The translations under genes were made by a program, and so were the position numbers. Shown piece by piece: positions 1 to 7,693 of a stretch of DNA of 17,757 bases. Position 1 is the first letter of the stretch; each line of letters opens with the position of its first letter. Below the pieces are notes generated by a model. That model had not been told where the DNA came from and did not search any database. It saw only the letters and a list, made by a program, of their open reading frames with translations. The stretch comes from JBBIRT01 sp037441725 (GTDB lineage: Bacteria > Desulfobacterota > BSN033 > UBA1163), in assembly GCA_037441725.1 (NCBI GenBank), contig JBBIRT010000066.1:1-17757 (forward strand). The letters run 5' to 3'.

Positions 1-168
1 TGAGCAGATCCCTTTAATATTAAAGCACAAATTTCGAAACATGATGAAATTACACCATGTTTAGCAATGGTAAAGGTTACCCATAAATTAAACGCCTGCA
101 TTTAAAAGTTTTGGAATGACACTCTCCATTCATTCTTGGAAGTTTTTCAGAGCTCTCTTATTAAAGCA

Positions 169-197
169 TTGACATTCTATTTAGAAAAGTAATAAGT
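169..197 (+). promoter_or_regulatory. Possible promoter of the peptidoglycan-recycling operon
   Basis: A perfect TTGACA box lies at 169-174, and A/T-rich sequence with poor -10 matches (TAATAA at 190-195, ATAAGT at 192-197) follows at 15-17 bases. It sits just upstream of the first gene of the four-gene + strand operon. The -35 is convincing and the -10 is weak, so this is only a candidate. Nothing else recognisable is seen in bases 1-168. Confidence 0.3.
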
Positions 198-208
198 TTG
201 AACCTAAT

Positions 209-214
209 AGGAGG
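209..214 (+). promoter_or_regulatory. Shine-Dalgarno AGGAGG that fixes the SpoIID-like start
   Basis: AGGAGG ends four bases before the ATG at 219. The frame is also open upstream to a TTG at 198, but that start would place the ribosome binding site inside the coding sequence. The ATG at 219 is therefore preferred. Confidence 0.8.
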
Positions 215-218
215 ACCC

Positions 219-1553
219 ATGTCTTCTGAACAAAGGTTTAGGGATCCAATGCATGATCAACCTAAGGTTACAATCGGAATCATGGATCAAGAGGCCGAAG
301 TAGTTGGTTCTCTAAATGGAAATTTCATTGAAGACACTGCTGGGCCGATATCTGGTGGGTTTTGTGTAAATGCAGAGATGGGTAAGATTATATTTAAAGA
401 CCAATCCCACCGAGAGATCCTACAAAAACCAATATTAAGATTCATTGCCCAGAAGGGGTCAACCTTTACGCTTTGCCAGGTAAAGCTTGGGAAACATTTC
501 CATTGGGAGACAGAGGAGGACCAGACCTTCCAAGGAGATCTTATTTTAAAAATAAATAAGGAGGGAAAGATTACCATTATCAATGAAATTCCAGTGGAAG
601 ACTATCTGAAGAGTGTGATCTCCTCAGAGATGAACCCTTCTTCCCCAATGGAATTTTTAAAGGCCCATACGATTTTGTCTCGTAGTTGGCTTCTATCTGT
701 CTTCGATCGAAGACAGGGTTCAGAAAAAAGGCCAAAAGAGAATATTTCAAAGGGAGAAGAGATCATCCGGTGGTACGAGAGAGAAGATCATGATCTATTC
801 GATGTCTGTGCAGGCGACCATTGTCAACGATATAGAGGGATCCTTAAGACAAGTCGCAAGGAGGTTGAAAAAGCAGTAAAAGAGACATATGGTCAGGTGC
901 TCACCTATGAGGATGAAATCTGCGATGCCCGGTTTTCTAAGGTCTGTGGAGGAATCACCGAAGAATTTCATACCGCTTGGGATGATAAGAAGGTTCCTTA
1001 TCTCACCAGTACTTCAGACGCTCCAACCTCCTATCCAAGAATTAGGACAGAGAAAGAGGCCGTGGCCTGGATCTTTTCTTCCCCTAAGGCCTATTGCAAC
1101 ATCAAGGATGAGGGTCTTCTTAAAAATATTTTACTCGATGTTGACCTTGAGACAAGAGATTTTTTCCGATGGAGGGTGGAATATTCCCGAGGTGAATTAG
1201 AAGAGATCATCAAGGAAAAGTCAGGGATTGACTTTGGCCGCCTTTTAAACATTCTACCCATACAACGAGGTCCCTCTGGACGCATTTCCAAGTTAAAAAT
1301 CCTTGGTTCAAGTAAAAGCATGATGGTTGGAAAAGAGCTTGAAATCAGACGATGGCTCTCTCGTAGCCACCTCTATAGTAGTGCTTTTATTGTCACAATG
1401 GAAAAGGATCGATTTATCTTGAATGGGGCAGGCTGGGGGCATGGGGTGGGACTATGTCAGATGGGTGCCGCTTTTATGGCCCATTTGGGATTCTCCGCAG
1501 ACGAAATCTTGAAGCATTACTTTCGAGGGATTGAAATTAAAAAGATTTACTAA
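219..1553 (+). CDS. SpoIID/LytB domain-containing protein (probable lytic transglycosylase-like enzyme)
   Basis: A 444-residue protein of the SpoIID/LytB family. In sporulating Firmicutes SpoIID cleaves glycan strands stripped of stem peptides; the role in non-sporulating bacteria is less clear. The family core is plain: VEDYLKSVISSEM with the candidate catalytic Glu at residue 137, the conserved DVCAGDHCQRY segment (Cys197, His201, Cys202), FSKVCGGITEEF near 240-251, and the C-terminal GHGVGLCQMG beginning at residue 407 followed by EILKHYFRG. The N-terminus is hydrophilic and shows no signal peptide or membrane anchor, which is unexpected for a wall-acting enzyme. The ATG at 219 is chosen because of the AGGAGG four bases upstream. 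It opens an operon with AmpG-, MurU- and AmgK-like genes, the next gene starting 31 bases after its stop. That context suggests a role in recycling of cell-wall fragments. Family assignment is firm; activity and compartment are inferred. Confidence 0.88.
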   Translation: MSSEQRFRDPMHDQPKVTIGIMDQEAEVVGSLNGNFIEDTAGPISGGFCVNAEMGKIIFKDQSHREILQKPILRFIAQKGSTFTLCQVKLGKHFHWETEEDQTFQGDLILKINKEGKITIINEIPVEDYLKSVISSEMNPSSPMEFLKAHTILSRSWLLSVFDRRQGSEKRPKENISKGEEIIRWYEREDHDLFDVCAGDHCQRYRGILKTSRKEVEKAVKETYGQVLTYEDEICDARFSKVCGGITEEFHTAWDDKKVPYLTSTSDAPTSYPRIRTEKEAVAWIFSSPKAYCNIKDEGLLKNILLDVDLETRDFFRWRVEYSRGELEEIIKEKSGIDFGRLLNILPIQRGPSGRISKLKILGSSKSMMVGKELEIRRWLSRSHLYSSAFIVTMEKDRFILNGAGWGHGVGLCQMGAAFMAHLGFSADEILKHYFRGIEIKKIY

Positions 1554-1584
1554 GAAAATAGAGCCCTGAAACTTAGGATAAGGG

Positions 1585-2868
1585 ATGACTCGATCAAAAC
1601 AGGCAACAAGAAATCCATGGACCTGGGTCCCTTCCCTTTACCTTGCTGAAGGGATTCCATATTCCATGGCAATGTCAGTATCGGTAATCCTTTATAAGCG
1701 TCTTGGAATCTCAAACACTGAGATTGCCCTATACACCAGTTGGCTTTACCTCCCTTGGGTTATGAAACCCCTTTGGAGCCCCATCATCGAGTTGTACAGA
1801 ACAAAACGTTTTTGGATCCTTCTCATGCAAATCATCATCAGTACATCACTGGCTTGTATCGCCCTTACCATCCCAACGGCAAGGTTCTTTCAGTTTACAC
1901 TCGCCTTCTTCTGGTTGATGACCTTCAGTTCAGCAACGCATGACATCGCAGCAGACGGCTTTTATATGCTTGGCCTTAAAGAAGATCTTCAGGCAGCTTA
2001 CATTGGGGTAAGGGCCACCTTTTATCGTATTGCCATGATTGCCACACAAGGGGGACTGGTGATCTTTGCAGGTTTTCTGGAGAAAGAAGGCTATCCCATC
2101 TCAACGGCCTGGTCGATCACTCTCTATTTAGGTGCTTGTGTTTTCAGTGCCCTGTTTCTCTATCACCTTTTTATTCTTCCCTTTCCTAAGCAAGATCATC
2201 CCATCCACCCGCAAAGAAGTATCCATCTCTTTAAGGACTTTTTTCATATCTTTGTACTCTTCTTCAGAAAAAAGGGGATTCTCTCCATCCTTGGATTTTT
2301 TCTCTTTTATAGATTTGCAGAGACCCAACTTGTCAAGATTATTGCTCCCTTCTTGCTCGACTTGCGTCAAAAGGGTGGATTAGAATTAAGTACTTCTGAC
2401 GTAGGAATCATCTATGGGACAGTGGGGGTCGCTTCACTTTTATTAGGAGGGCTTCTTGGAGGGTATGCCATTTATCGAAAAGGACTCAAATTCTGGATCT
2501 GGACCATGGCCTGTGCAATTCATCTTCCTGATCTGGTCTATGTGTTCCTATCTCAAACCATACCTACGCACTTTCTCTTAATAAACATTTGTGTAGCCCT
2601 CGAGCAATTTGGTTATGGGTTTGGTTTTACCGCCTATTCGATGGTCATGATTATGTTCTCTGAGGGAGATTATAAAACGGTCCATTTTGCTATCTCAACT
2701 GGAATCATGGCCTTAGGGATGATGGTTCCTGCGATGTTCAGTGGCTGGTTACAGGAGCAATTGGGCTATCAAACTTATTTTCTTTGGGTCATGATTGCAA
2801 CCATTCCGGGTTTTATCGCAACAGGGCTCGTTAAGATCGATCCCGAATTTGGAAAGAAAATGCCATAA
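1585..2868 (+). CDS. ampG: AmpG-like MFS permease (muropeptide importer)
   Basis: A 427-residue integral membrane protein of the major facilitator superfamily, AmpG/PAT branch. AmpG proteins import GlcNAc-anhydroMurNAc (peptides) from the periplasm into the cytoplasm. The start is characteristic of the branch: PWTWVPSLYLAEGIPY, then YKRLGISNTEIALYTSWLYL and PWVMKPLWSPIIELYRTKR across the first helix pair. Repeated hydrophobic segments along the whole length fit about twelve helices, with a charged central loop near residues 200-220. Length is normal for a short, 12-helix AmpG-like protein. It lies 31 bases after the SpoIID-like gene and 36 before the MurU-like gene, and weak AGGA/AGGG motifs precede the ATG. 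Function as a cell-wall fragment importer rests on sequence resemblance plus the neighbouring MurU/AmgK pair. A different sugar-like substrate cannot be excluded. Confidence 0.82.
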   Translation: MTRSKQATRNPWTWVPSLYLAEGIPYSMAMSVSVILYKRLGISNTEIALYTSWLYLPWVMKPLWSPIIELYRTKRFWILLMQIIISTSLACIALTIPTARFFQFTLAFFWLMTFSSATHDIAADGFYMLGLKEDLQAAYIGVRATFYRIAMIATQGGLVIFAGFLEKEGYPISTAWSITLYLGACVFSALFLYHLFILPFPKQDHPIHPQRSIHLFKDFFHIFVLFFRKKGILSILGFFLFYRFAETQLVKIIAPFLLDLRQKGGLELSTSDVGIIYGTVGVASLLLGGLLGGYAIYRKGLKFWIWTMACAIHLPDLVYVFLSQTIPTHFLLINICVALEQFGYGFGFTAYSMVMIMFSEGDYKTVHFAISTGIMALGMMVPAMFSGWLQEQLGYQTYFLWVMIATIPGFIATGLVKIDPEFGKKMP

Positions 2869-2904
2869 TTCATTCAAAGGAATTCTTTAATGGGTTTAAA
2901 TTAA

Positions 2905-3669
2905 ATGCGTATAAAAAAAAGACGCTTCAAGACTGCCTTCATCTTAGGGGCAGGGCTAGGAACTCGACTACGACCCTTAACAGACCAATGCCCTAAACCT
3001 TTGTTAGAAGTTGGTGGATCACCAATCATCACTTATGGGATGGATCATCTTCTGGGAATAGGGGTAGATCGATTTATTGTAAACACTCACCATCTATCAG
3101 AGGTTTATCGAGAAAGGTTTCCTGGAAATCAGTGGCGAGGTTTTCCGATCATCTTCCGCTATGAACCTACCCTCCTGGACACAGGAGGGGGACTTAAGAA
3201 TATTGAGGATCTATTGGATGAGGATGAATCGATCCTTTGTTACAATGGGGATATCATCACCAATCTTTCATTACAGAGGCTAATTGATTTTCATGAAAGC
3301 CTTAGACCTGAGGTTACCCTTGCCCTTCGGAGTCATGGTCCTCTGATGAATGTGAATATGAACGAACAGGGCCACATCTGCGATCTTCGGCATACCCTTG
3401 GACATCCAGGGATAAGAACGTGTTGTTTTGCTGGCATCTATACCATAGAAATCTCTTTCCTTCGATTTCTCGAATATGGGAGGATTGAATCAATCATCTC
3501 TGCTTTTATCAGAAGAATAAAAGAAAAACCAGGGGCAATCCGTGGGATTATTCTTGATGATGGAGAATGGTATGACATTGGGTCTATCGAAGCCTATGAA
3601 GAGATGAAGGGTAAACAGCAATTTTTAAAAATGTTCTTTTTGGATCAAAGGTTTAAACATGGTCATTAA
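2905..3669 (+). CDS. murU: Sugar-1-phosphate nucleotidyltransferase, MurU-like (N-acetylmuramate-1-phosphate uridylyltransferase)
   Basis: A 254-residue Rossmann-type nucleotidyltransferase. MurU converts MurNAc-1-phosphate and UTP to UDP-MurNAc, bypassing de novo UDP-MurNAc synthesis. The nucleotide-binding signature GAGLGTRLRP is at residues 15-24 with KPLLEVGG following (Lys31). LDTGGG is at 91-96, the metal-binding NGD at 114-116, and EWYDIGS near the C-terminus. The short length, without a left-handed beta-helix domain, matches MurU rather than GlmU or longer GDP-mannose pyrophosphorylases. No strong ribosome binding site precedes the ATG; an AAGGAA about 25 bases upstream precedes a four-codon frame whose TAA abuts this ATG, so translation may be coupled. 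The downstream AmgK-like gene overlaps its last 11 bases, the usual arrangement for the MurU/AmgK pair. Specificity for MurNAc is inferred from context; other NDP-sugar transferases share the motifs. Confidence 0.8.
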   Translation: MRIKKRRFKTAFILGAGLGTRLRPLTDQCPKPLLEVGGSPIITYGMDHLLGIGVDRFIVNTHHLSEVYRERFPGNQWRGFPIIFRYEPTLLDTGGGLKNIEDLLDEDESILCYNGDIITNLSLQRLIDFHESLRPEVTLALRSHGPLMNVNMNEQGHICDLRHTLGHPGIRTCCFAGIYTIEISFLRFLEYGRIESIISAFIRRIKEKPGAIRGIILDDGEWYDIGSIEAYEEMKGKQQFLKMFFLDQRFKHGH

Positions 3670-4735
3670 GCCATCTGGAGTCTTAAATCCAAAATATCGA
3701 GAGATGCTTATATTTTCACGAGAGACCTTAGGGCTTTCAGAGTCCGTTTCCATTAATCTGACTCCCCTGGGCAAGAGGGGATCGGATCGAACCTTTTTCC
3801 GATTAAAATGGAGTGAGGTGAATTCAGTTATCTTGATGCATTATGATCCTGTCCGTCTCGAGAATACCTATTACGCTGACATTTCAGAATTTCTTTATCA
3901 CATCCATCTTCCAGTACCGAAACTGATCCGTCATGATCCCTTCCGCTTTTTCATTTTAATGGAAGATCTTGGGGATGTTGACCTCTATTCTCTCAGAGAA
4001 TCCTCATGGGAAATCAGGAGAGATCTTTATCAAAATATATTGAGTTTGATCTTTCAGCTCCATTCTTTCCCCCTGAACCATTTTCGTTTAAGAGATTTGA
4101 AGCTGATGGAAGGTTTTGGGCCTGATCTTTATCGCTGGGAACAGAATTACTTCAAGGAACACTTTCTCATAGGAGTCTGTAAGATCAAGATGGAACCCCA
4201 TTTCATCAGCGAGCTCGAAGCTGAGCTTTCAGCACTGACTCAACGCTTGAATGGTTTTCCAAATTCTCTCATCCATCGTGATTTACAATCTCAAAATGTG
4301 ATGATTTATGAAGGAAGGCCCTACTTCATCGACTTCCAGGGGATGCGTATTGGAAATCCTTTGTATGATCTCGGTTCCCTCTTATGCGATCCATATACCT
4401 TTCTATCTGAAGAGGAACGAAATGAGCTCCTCTCCTTTAGTTTTAATCTATGGGGTGCCAAAAATAGAAGTTCAAACCGATCAAAGGGATGGAAAGTATT
4501 TTCAGGTTGGGATTCCTTTCAGGAGATGTTCTGGGTTGCCTCAGCCCAGCGACTCATGCAAGCATTAGGAGCCTATGGGTTTTTGGCTCTTAAAAAAGAC
4601 CTAAAGACCTATTTGCATTATATCCCTTCAGGCTTAAACAATCTTTACTTCGCTACTTCCCAAATCTCTTCTCTTCCTCGGCTAAGGGAGCTTTGCCTAT
4701 TATGCCAAGAAAAGATCTCTCAATATATCTTCTGA
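3659..4735 (+). CDS. amgK: AmgK-like anomeric sugar kinase (N-acetylmuramate/N-acetylglucosamine kinase), APH fold
   Basis: A 358-residue protein of the aminoglycoside phosphotransferase/choline kinase fold. AmgK phosphorylates MurNAc and GlcNAc at C1 and feeds MurU. Visible motifs are the N-lobe SDRTFFRL (42-49), the hinge FILMEDLGDVDL (98-109), the catalytic loop HRDLQSQN (His206, Asp208, Asn213) and the metal-binding IDFQG (Asp225) followed by IGNPLYDLGSLLCDPY. The DFQ variant of the kinase DFG motif and the YDL-SLL-D-Y run are typical of AmgK. The start overlaps the end of the MurU-like gene by 11 bases, indicating translational coupling. The 3' end overlaps the convergent Nudix gene by 16 bases, so no terminator separates the two operons. 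A MupP phosphatase, which would supply MurNAc from MurNAc-6-phosphate, is not seen in this window. Confidence 0.8.
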   Translation: MVIKPSGVLNPKYREMLIFSRETLGLSESVSINLTPLGKRGSDRTFFRLKWSEVNSVILMHYDPVRLENTYYADISEFLYHIHLPVPKLIRHDPFRFFILMEDLGDVDLYSLRESSWEIRRDLYQNILSLIFQLHSFPLNHFRLRDLKLMEGFGPDLYRWEQNYFKEHFLIGVCKIKMEPHFISELEAELSALTQRLNGFPNSLIHRDLQSQNVMIYEGRPYFIDFQGMRIGNPLYDLGSLLCDPYTFLSEEERNELLSFSFNLWGAKNRSSNRSKGWKVFSGWDSFQEMFWVASAQRLMQALGAYGFLALKKDLKTYLHYIPSGLNNLYFATSQISSLPRLRELCLLCQEKISQYIF

Positions 4736-5163
4736 AAGTAATCCCTCAGGATCAACCGGTGATCAAAGGCCATTTCTTTAGGCAAGGAGGATTCTGTAAA
4801 AATTCCAATCCCCGAGGCATCATCTTTTGCCTGAGGCTTCCCCTCTGCCTTTGCGATATAAACCGTTGAAATGCTATGATGTCTTGGATCTCTATGAGGA
4901 TCTGAATACGTATGGAATTGTCTGACCAATTTTACATCCAGGTTAGTCTCCTCTTTTGCTTCTCTAAGGGCTGCCTCTTCTAAGGATTCACCATAATCAA
5001 CAAACCCTCCTGGAATGGCCCATCCGAAGGGAGGATTCTTTCGTTTGATTAACACAATCCCTTTCGATTCAATCTCGATAATGATATCTACGGTTGGGAA
5101 AGGATTCTGATAAACCTCCCACTCATTTTTACACTTGGGGCATTGAATGGTTTGACGGGTCAT
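4720..5163 (-). CDS. Nudix hydrolase with N-terminal CxxC knuckle (ADP-ribose pyrophosphatase-like)
   Basis: A 147-residue Nudix enzyme, expected to cleave a nucleoside diphosphate linked to another moiety. The Nudix box starts at Gly53 (GFVDYGE) and ends with REAKEET-N at residues 67-74; the catalytic Glu residues are present. Asn74 replaces the last consensus Gly, a common variant. A single CPKC pair at residues 8-11 resembles half of a zinc ribbon, as in NADH-pyrophosphatase and ADP-ribose pyrophosphatase relatives. DPRHHSIS after the box also fits the ADP-ribose type. The ATG is two bases after the cinA stop, and the GGAGGGGGAG ribosome binding site lies in the last cinA codons, so both are co-transcribed. 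CinA itself carries an ADP-ribose pyrophosphatase-type domain, so the pair suggests repair or salvage of NAD breakdown products. The exact substrate is not determinable here. Confidence 0.87.
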   Translation of the reverse strand: MTRQTIQCPKCKNEWEVYQNPFPTVDIIIEIESKGIVLIKRKNPPFGWAIPGGFVDYGESLEEAALREAKEETNLDVKLVRQFHTYSDPHRDPRHHSISTVYIAKAEGKPQAKDDASGIGIFTESSLPKEMAFDHRLILRDYFQKIY

Positions 5164-5165
5164 CT

Positions 5166-6413
5166 TTACTCCCCCTCCTTTAACCTTAAAAGATATTTTC
5201 TCAACATATCCAGGGCAATGATCGAAGCCCTCTCCCTAAGGGTCCAGGATTCTCCTCCTAAGGGATATTCCAGGCTTTCTTCTCCATTTGAAGTGGAAAG
5301 GGAATAGTAGGTCTCCATTCTAAGCTCACCCTCTCCGGATGTTTCGATCGCTTTTCCGAAAAGGGCAAGTCCCAGGTCGGTTTGAAAATCACGTCGAGCC
5401 TTTTGGGCAAGAAATTCTGTGAATCTCTTTGAATTGGCGATGAAAGACTTAAATGCTTCCTCCGTGAGATTTGAATAATGCCTCTGTGAGATTTCTGTTG
5501 GAAGGATCTCAGCTTGGATAAAACAAGGACTTCCAGTACTGATCAATTTTTGAGAGACTGTTCCTCCAGTGAAGGTTTCAATGAGAGAGAGGGTTAAGTT
5601 CAACTTCTCTAATTCCTTGACGATATTTCCTTGAAGGGTTTCATGATCCACACCGTAGATTAAGGGTCCGAGACGGGTTCTGATTTCCTGTTCCATCTTT
5701 CTGATGAGAATGGAGGCTTCCTCTGGATCATTCGCTTTTGCTGTGATTCTGATCTTGATATCACCCATGGAGGCAAGGGTTCCGATGACAGGATTCTTAC
5801 TGTTCTTCATCAAGTCTTTAATCTGTTGGCCAACTGAACTCTCCCCTATGCCACACACTCTTAACACCCTATACTGAATCACCTCATGTTTGATCTTAAA
5901 TCGGTCCCTCAGATAGGGAATGACCGTATGATCCAATAAATATTCCATTTCTAACGGAACTCCTGGGATGGAAATAACTGCTCCGTTCAAGGTCTCTACA
6001 ATAAATCCTGGGGCTGTCCCCTTTGGGTTCTCAATAGGGATCGCATCCTTAGGAATATAGGCCTGTTTACGATTACTTTCTACCATCTTAAATCCTCTCT
6101 TCTTAAAGAGAGCTTCGATCTGATCCATGAGATGGGGCTGAAAAACGAGAGGACGGTCAAAAACCTCTGCCACCGCTTCTCGGGTGAGATCATCTTCAGT
6201 AGGACCAATCCCACCGGTGGTAATGACGATCTGGGATCGATTGATCGCCTCATGAAGGGTTTCTTTTATTTTCTGAAGATCATCTCCAACCGTAATGGTT
6301 CGTTGAAGATCAATCCCATTTTCAGCAAAGCGCTTTGCAATAAAGGAAGAGTTTGTATCCATGATCTGACCGAGAAGAAGTTCTGATCCAATGGCAATGA
6401 TTTCAGCGTTCAT
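5166..6413 (-). CDS. cinA: CinA-family protein: pyrophosphatase domain plus degenerate NMN-deamidase domain
   Basis: A 415-residue CinA homologue of normal two-domain length. The N-terminal molybdopterin-binding-like domain, with ADP-ribose/CoA pyrophosphatase activity in characterised members, is well conserved: MNAEIIAIGSELLLGQ at the start, TTGGIGPTEDD at 65-75, KGTAPGF near 131-137 and the IPGVP-EM segment at 149-156. The C-terminal PncC-type domain (about 260-415) is recognisable only from ETFTGG at 279-284. The usual ESCTGG serine is Thr280. The position of the catalytic lysine (E. coli PncC Lys61) aligns by eye to Arg311, and the conserved GIAGP-GG loop has no counterpart. The deamidase half is therefore probably inactive or altered. 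No Shine-Dalgarno is visible before the ATG. It leads a two-gene operon with the Nudix hydrolase. Confidence 0.9.
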   Translation of the reverse strand: MNAEIIAIGSELLLGQIMDTNSSFIAKRFAENGIDLQRTITVGDDLQKIKETLHEAINRSQIVITTGGIGPTEDDLTREAVAEVFDRPLVFQPHLMDQIEALFKKRGFKMVESNRKQAYIPKDAIPIENPKGTAPGFIVETLNGAVISIPGVPLEMEYLLDHTVIPYLRDRFKIKHEVIQYRVLRVCGIGESSVGQQIKDLMKNSKNPVIGTLASMGDIKIRITAKANDPEEASILIRKMEQEIRTRLGPLIYGVDHETLQGNIVKELEKLNLTLSLIETFTGGTVSQKLISTGSPCFIQAEILPTEISQRHYSNLTEEAFKSFIANSKRFTEFLAQKARRDFQTDLGLALFGKAIETSGEGELRMETYYSLSTSNGEESLEYPLGGESWTLRERASIIALDMLRKYLLRLKEGE

Positions 6414-6689
6414 GAGATGGATGGGAAGATGCCCTTAATGAGATCTAAAATTCCAGCACAGAAATGATTAATTTATCCTTTATCTTCTTATCTTGATATA
6501 TGATAAAATCTTATCAGTGACTTGAAGGATAACATTATTATTTTTTTATTGTCAATGAGAAGTAAAATTGTTTATTCTAATGCATTCTATAAATTTTTTA
6601 TGTCAATAAGTCAAAGGGAAAAGTTTTTTATAGATATTCTACCTTTGGCTGGAAGTAAGAGAGGTAGGATTATTAATTAAGGAGGAAAA
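6414..6689. other. A/T-rich divergent intergenic spacer between cinA and the split-barrel gene
   Basis: This 276-base spacer is strongly A/T-rich and separates two divergent genes, so it should hold both promoters. I can point to one candidate box pair for cinA and a short inverted repeat TGATAA-4-TTATCA at 6501-6516. The gene to the right has a clear AAGGAGG eight bases or so before its ATG at 6690. No RNA gene or reading frame of interest is seen. Confidence 0.6.
6526..6555 (-). promoter_or_regulatory. Possible cinA-nudix operon promoter
   Basis: On the minus strand TTGACA (6550-6555) is followed after 18 bases by TATCCT (6526-6531), four of six matches to the -10 consensus. It would give a leader of roughly 110 bases before cinA. 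The sequence is A/T-rich enough that a chance match is possible. Confidence 0.3.
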
Positions 6690-7292
6690 ATGAGAAGAAA
6701 AGAATTTGAAATTAAAGACCGTCGGCCCCTGGAAGAGGTTCTTCATAAAGCCCAAATAGGTTATCTGGCTTTTAATGGGACTGATGGATGGCCGCGGATA
6801 ACTCCTTTAAATTTTATTTATGGTGAAGGTCGGATATATTGGCATGGAGCCATTGCAGGTGAACGGTTCAATTGTTTGACAGAAGATCCGCGAGCAGTTT
6901 TTACCGCAATAGATATTCCCCTATTCATTCCTTCTTATTTTACTTCGACAGAAAATGCCACTTCGGCCACCTTTGCCTTTAAATCAGTAGCTGTCCGCGG
7001 CCGGGTTAATTCCCTCAATGATCCAGAGGAGAAATGCTTGGTACTCAATAGATTGATGTTAAAATATCAGCCAGAGGGCAGTTATCGAAAAATAATACCG
7101 AATGATCCACTTTATGCCCAAATACTTTTGGCTACTGGTGTTTATGCTTTGCGGGTGGAAGAGATGGTTGGTAAGTTTAAATTTGCTCAAAATAAATCCA
7201 AAGAGGATAGGGAGAGGATTATTCATCAGTTGAGAGAAAGAGGAGGTCCAACAGATTTAATGGTAGCTGAGGAGATAGAAAAAACTTTTTAA
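6690..7292 (+). CDS. Pyridoxamine 5'-phosphate oxidase-family FMN-binding split-barrel protein (NimA-like)
   Basis: A 200-residue single-domain protein of the FMN-binding split-barrel clan. Recognisable features are the N-terminal EEVLHKAQIGYLAF strand, PRITPLNFIYGEGRIYWHGAIAGERFNCL (residues about 35-64, with the His-Gly pair typical of NimA-like flavin proteins), and VRGRVNSLNDPEEK near 110. Members bind FMN, F420 or haem and reduce varied substrates, so the reaction cannot be named. It is preceded by a strong AAGGAGGAAAA ribosome binding site. It is a single-gene unit: upstream is the divergent cinA operon, and its stop lies only six bases from the 3' end of a convergent tRNA gene. Family is well supported; 'nitroimidazole reductase' would be over-naming. 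Confidence 0.8.
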   Translation: MRRKEFEIKDRRPLEEVLHKAQIGYLAFNGTDGWPRITPLNFIYGEGRIYWHGAIAGERFNCLTEDPRAVFTAIDIPLFIPSYFTSTENATSATFAFKSVAVRGRVNSLNDPEEKCLVLNRLMLKYQPEGSYRKIIPNDPLYAQILLATGVYALRVEEMVGKFKFAQNKSKEDRERIIHQLRERGGPTDLMVAEEIEKTF

Positions 7293-7298
7293 AACCCT

Positions 7299-7375
7299 TG
7301 GCGCCCCTGGCGTGACTCGAACACGCGGCACACGGATTAGGAATCCGTTGCTCTATCCACCTGAGCTACAGGGGC
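7299..7375 (-). tRNA. tRNA-Arg(CCT)
   Basis: A complete 77-base cloverleaf can be folded on the minus strand: acceptor GCCCCTG pairing with CAGGGGC, D stem GCTC/GAGC, anticodon stem ACGGA/TCCGT enclosing loop TTCCTAA (anticodon CCT, reading AGG), a five-base variable loop, T stem GCGTG/CACGC with loop TTCGAGT, discriminator G, and an encoded CCA. The CCA end lies six bases from the stop of the convergent split-barrel gene. A good promoter lies just upstream. Confidence 0.97.
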
Positions 7376-7385
7376 AACGGAACTA

Positions 7386-7414
7386 ACTATACAACCTCTT
7401 TAGATTTTCGTCAA
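7386..7414 (-). promoter_or_regulatory. Promoter of tRNA-Arg(CCT)
   Basis: On the minus strand TTGACG (7409-7414) and TATAGT (7386-7391) are separated by exactly 17 bases. Transcription would begin about 5-10 bases before the tRNA 5' end at 7375. Box quality, spacing and position agree. Confidence 0.75.
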
Positions 7415-7693
7415 TAAAAGATTTGCCCGTCATTCTTAAAACTCCCTTTTCTTCTTCGCAACTTAAAATTAAGACATATGAACAATCTTTTGGCTGAGAT
7501 CTCGATCCTGATGGGTTATTGTTCCATCATAAGTGAGAATCTCTTTCTCCTTCAAAACTCTGAAGGTTTCTCTGTGGAATCCAGTGCCATATATCTTGAA
7601 AAATATGGTCCCATTTTACGGAATTATATCATTTCGTTACACTCCAGAATAGGGCTAATTTTTTTATGGATGATGCGTCATAAATTTCGTGAC
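7415..7693. other. Gene-poor stretch with an unidentified reading-frame remnant
   Basis: No intact gene is supported between the tRNA promoter and the transposase fragment. On the minus strand a stop-free stretch of 48 codons (7615 down to 7472, TAA at 7469-7471) reads like real protein (FHRETFRVLKEKEILTYDG, then TITHQDRDLSQKIV), but it has no start codon and is bounded upstream by a stop. It may be the decayed 3' end of an older gene. I do not recognise the family. Plus-strand frames here lack ribosome binding sites. Confidence 0.35.

Noticed and set aside
12..25. Perfect 14-base palindrome CTTTAATATTAAAG near the left edge.
   Set aside because: Made almost only of A and T in A/T-rich DNA, with no neighbouring copy or gene context; chance is sufficient.
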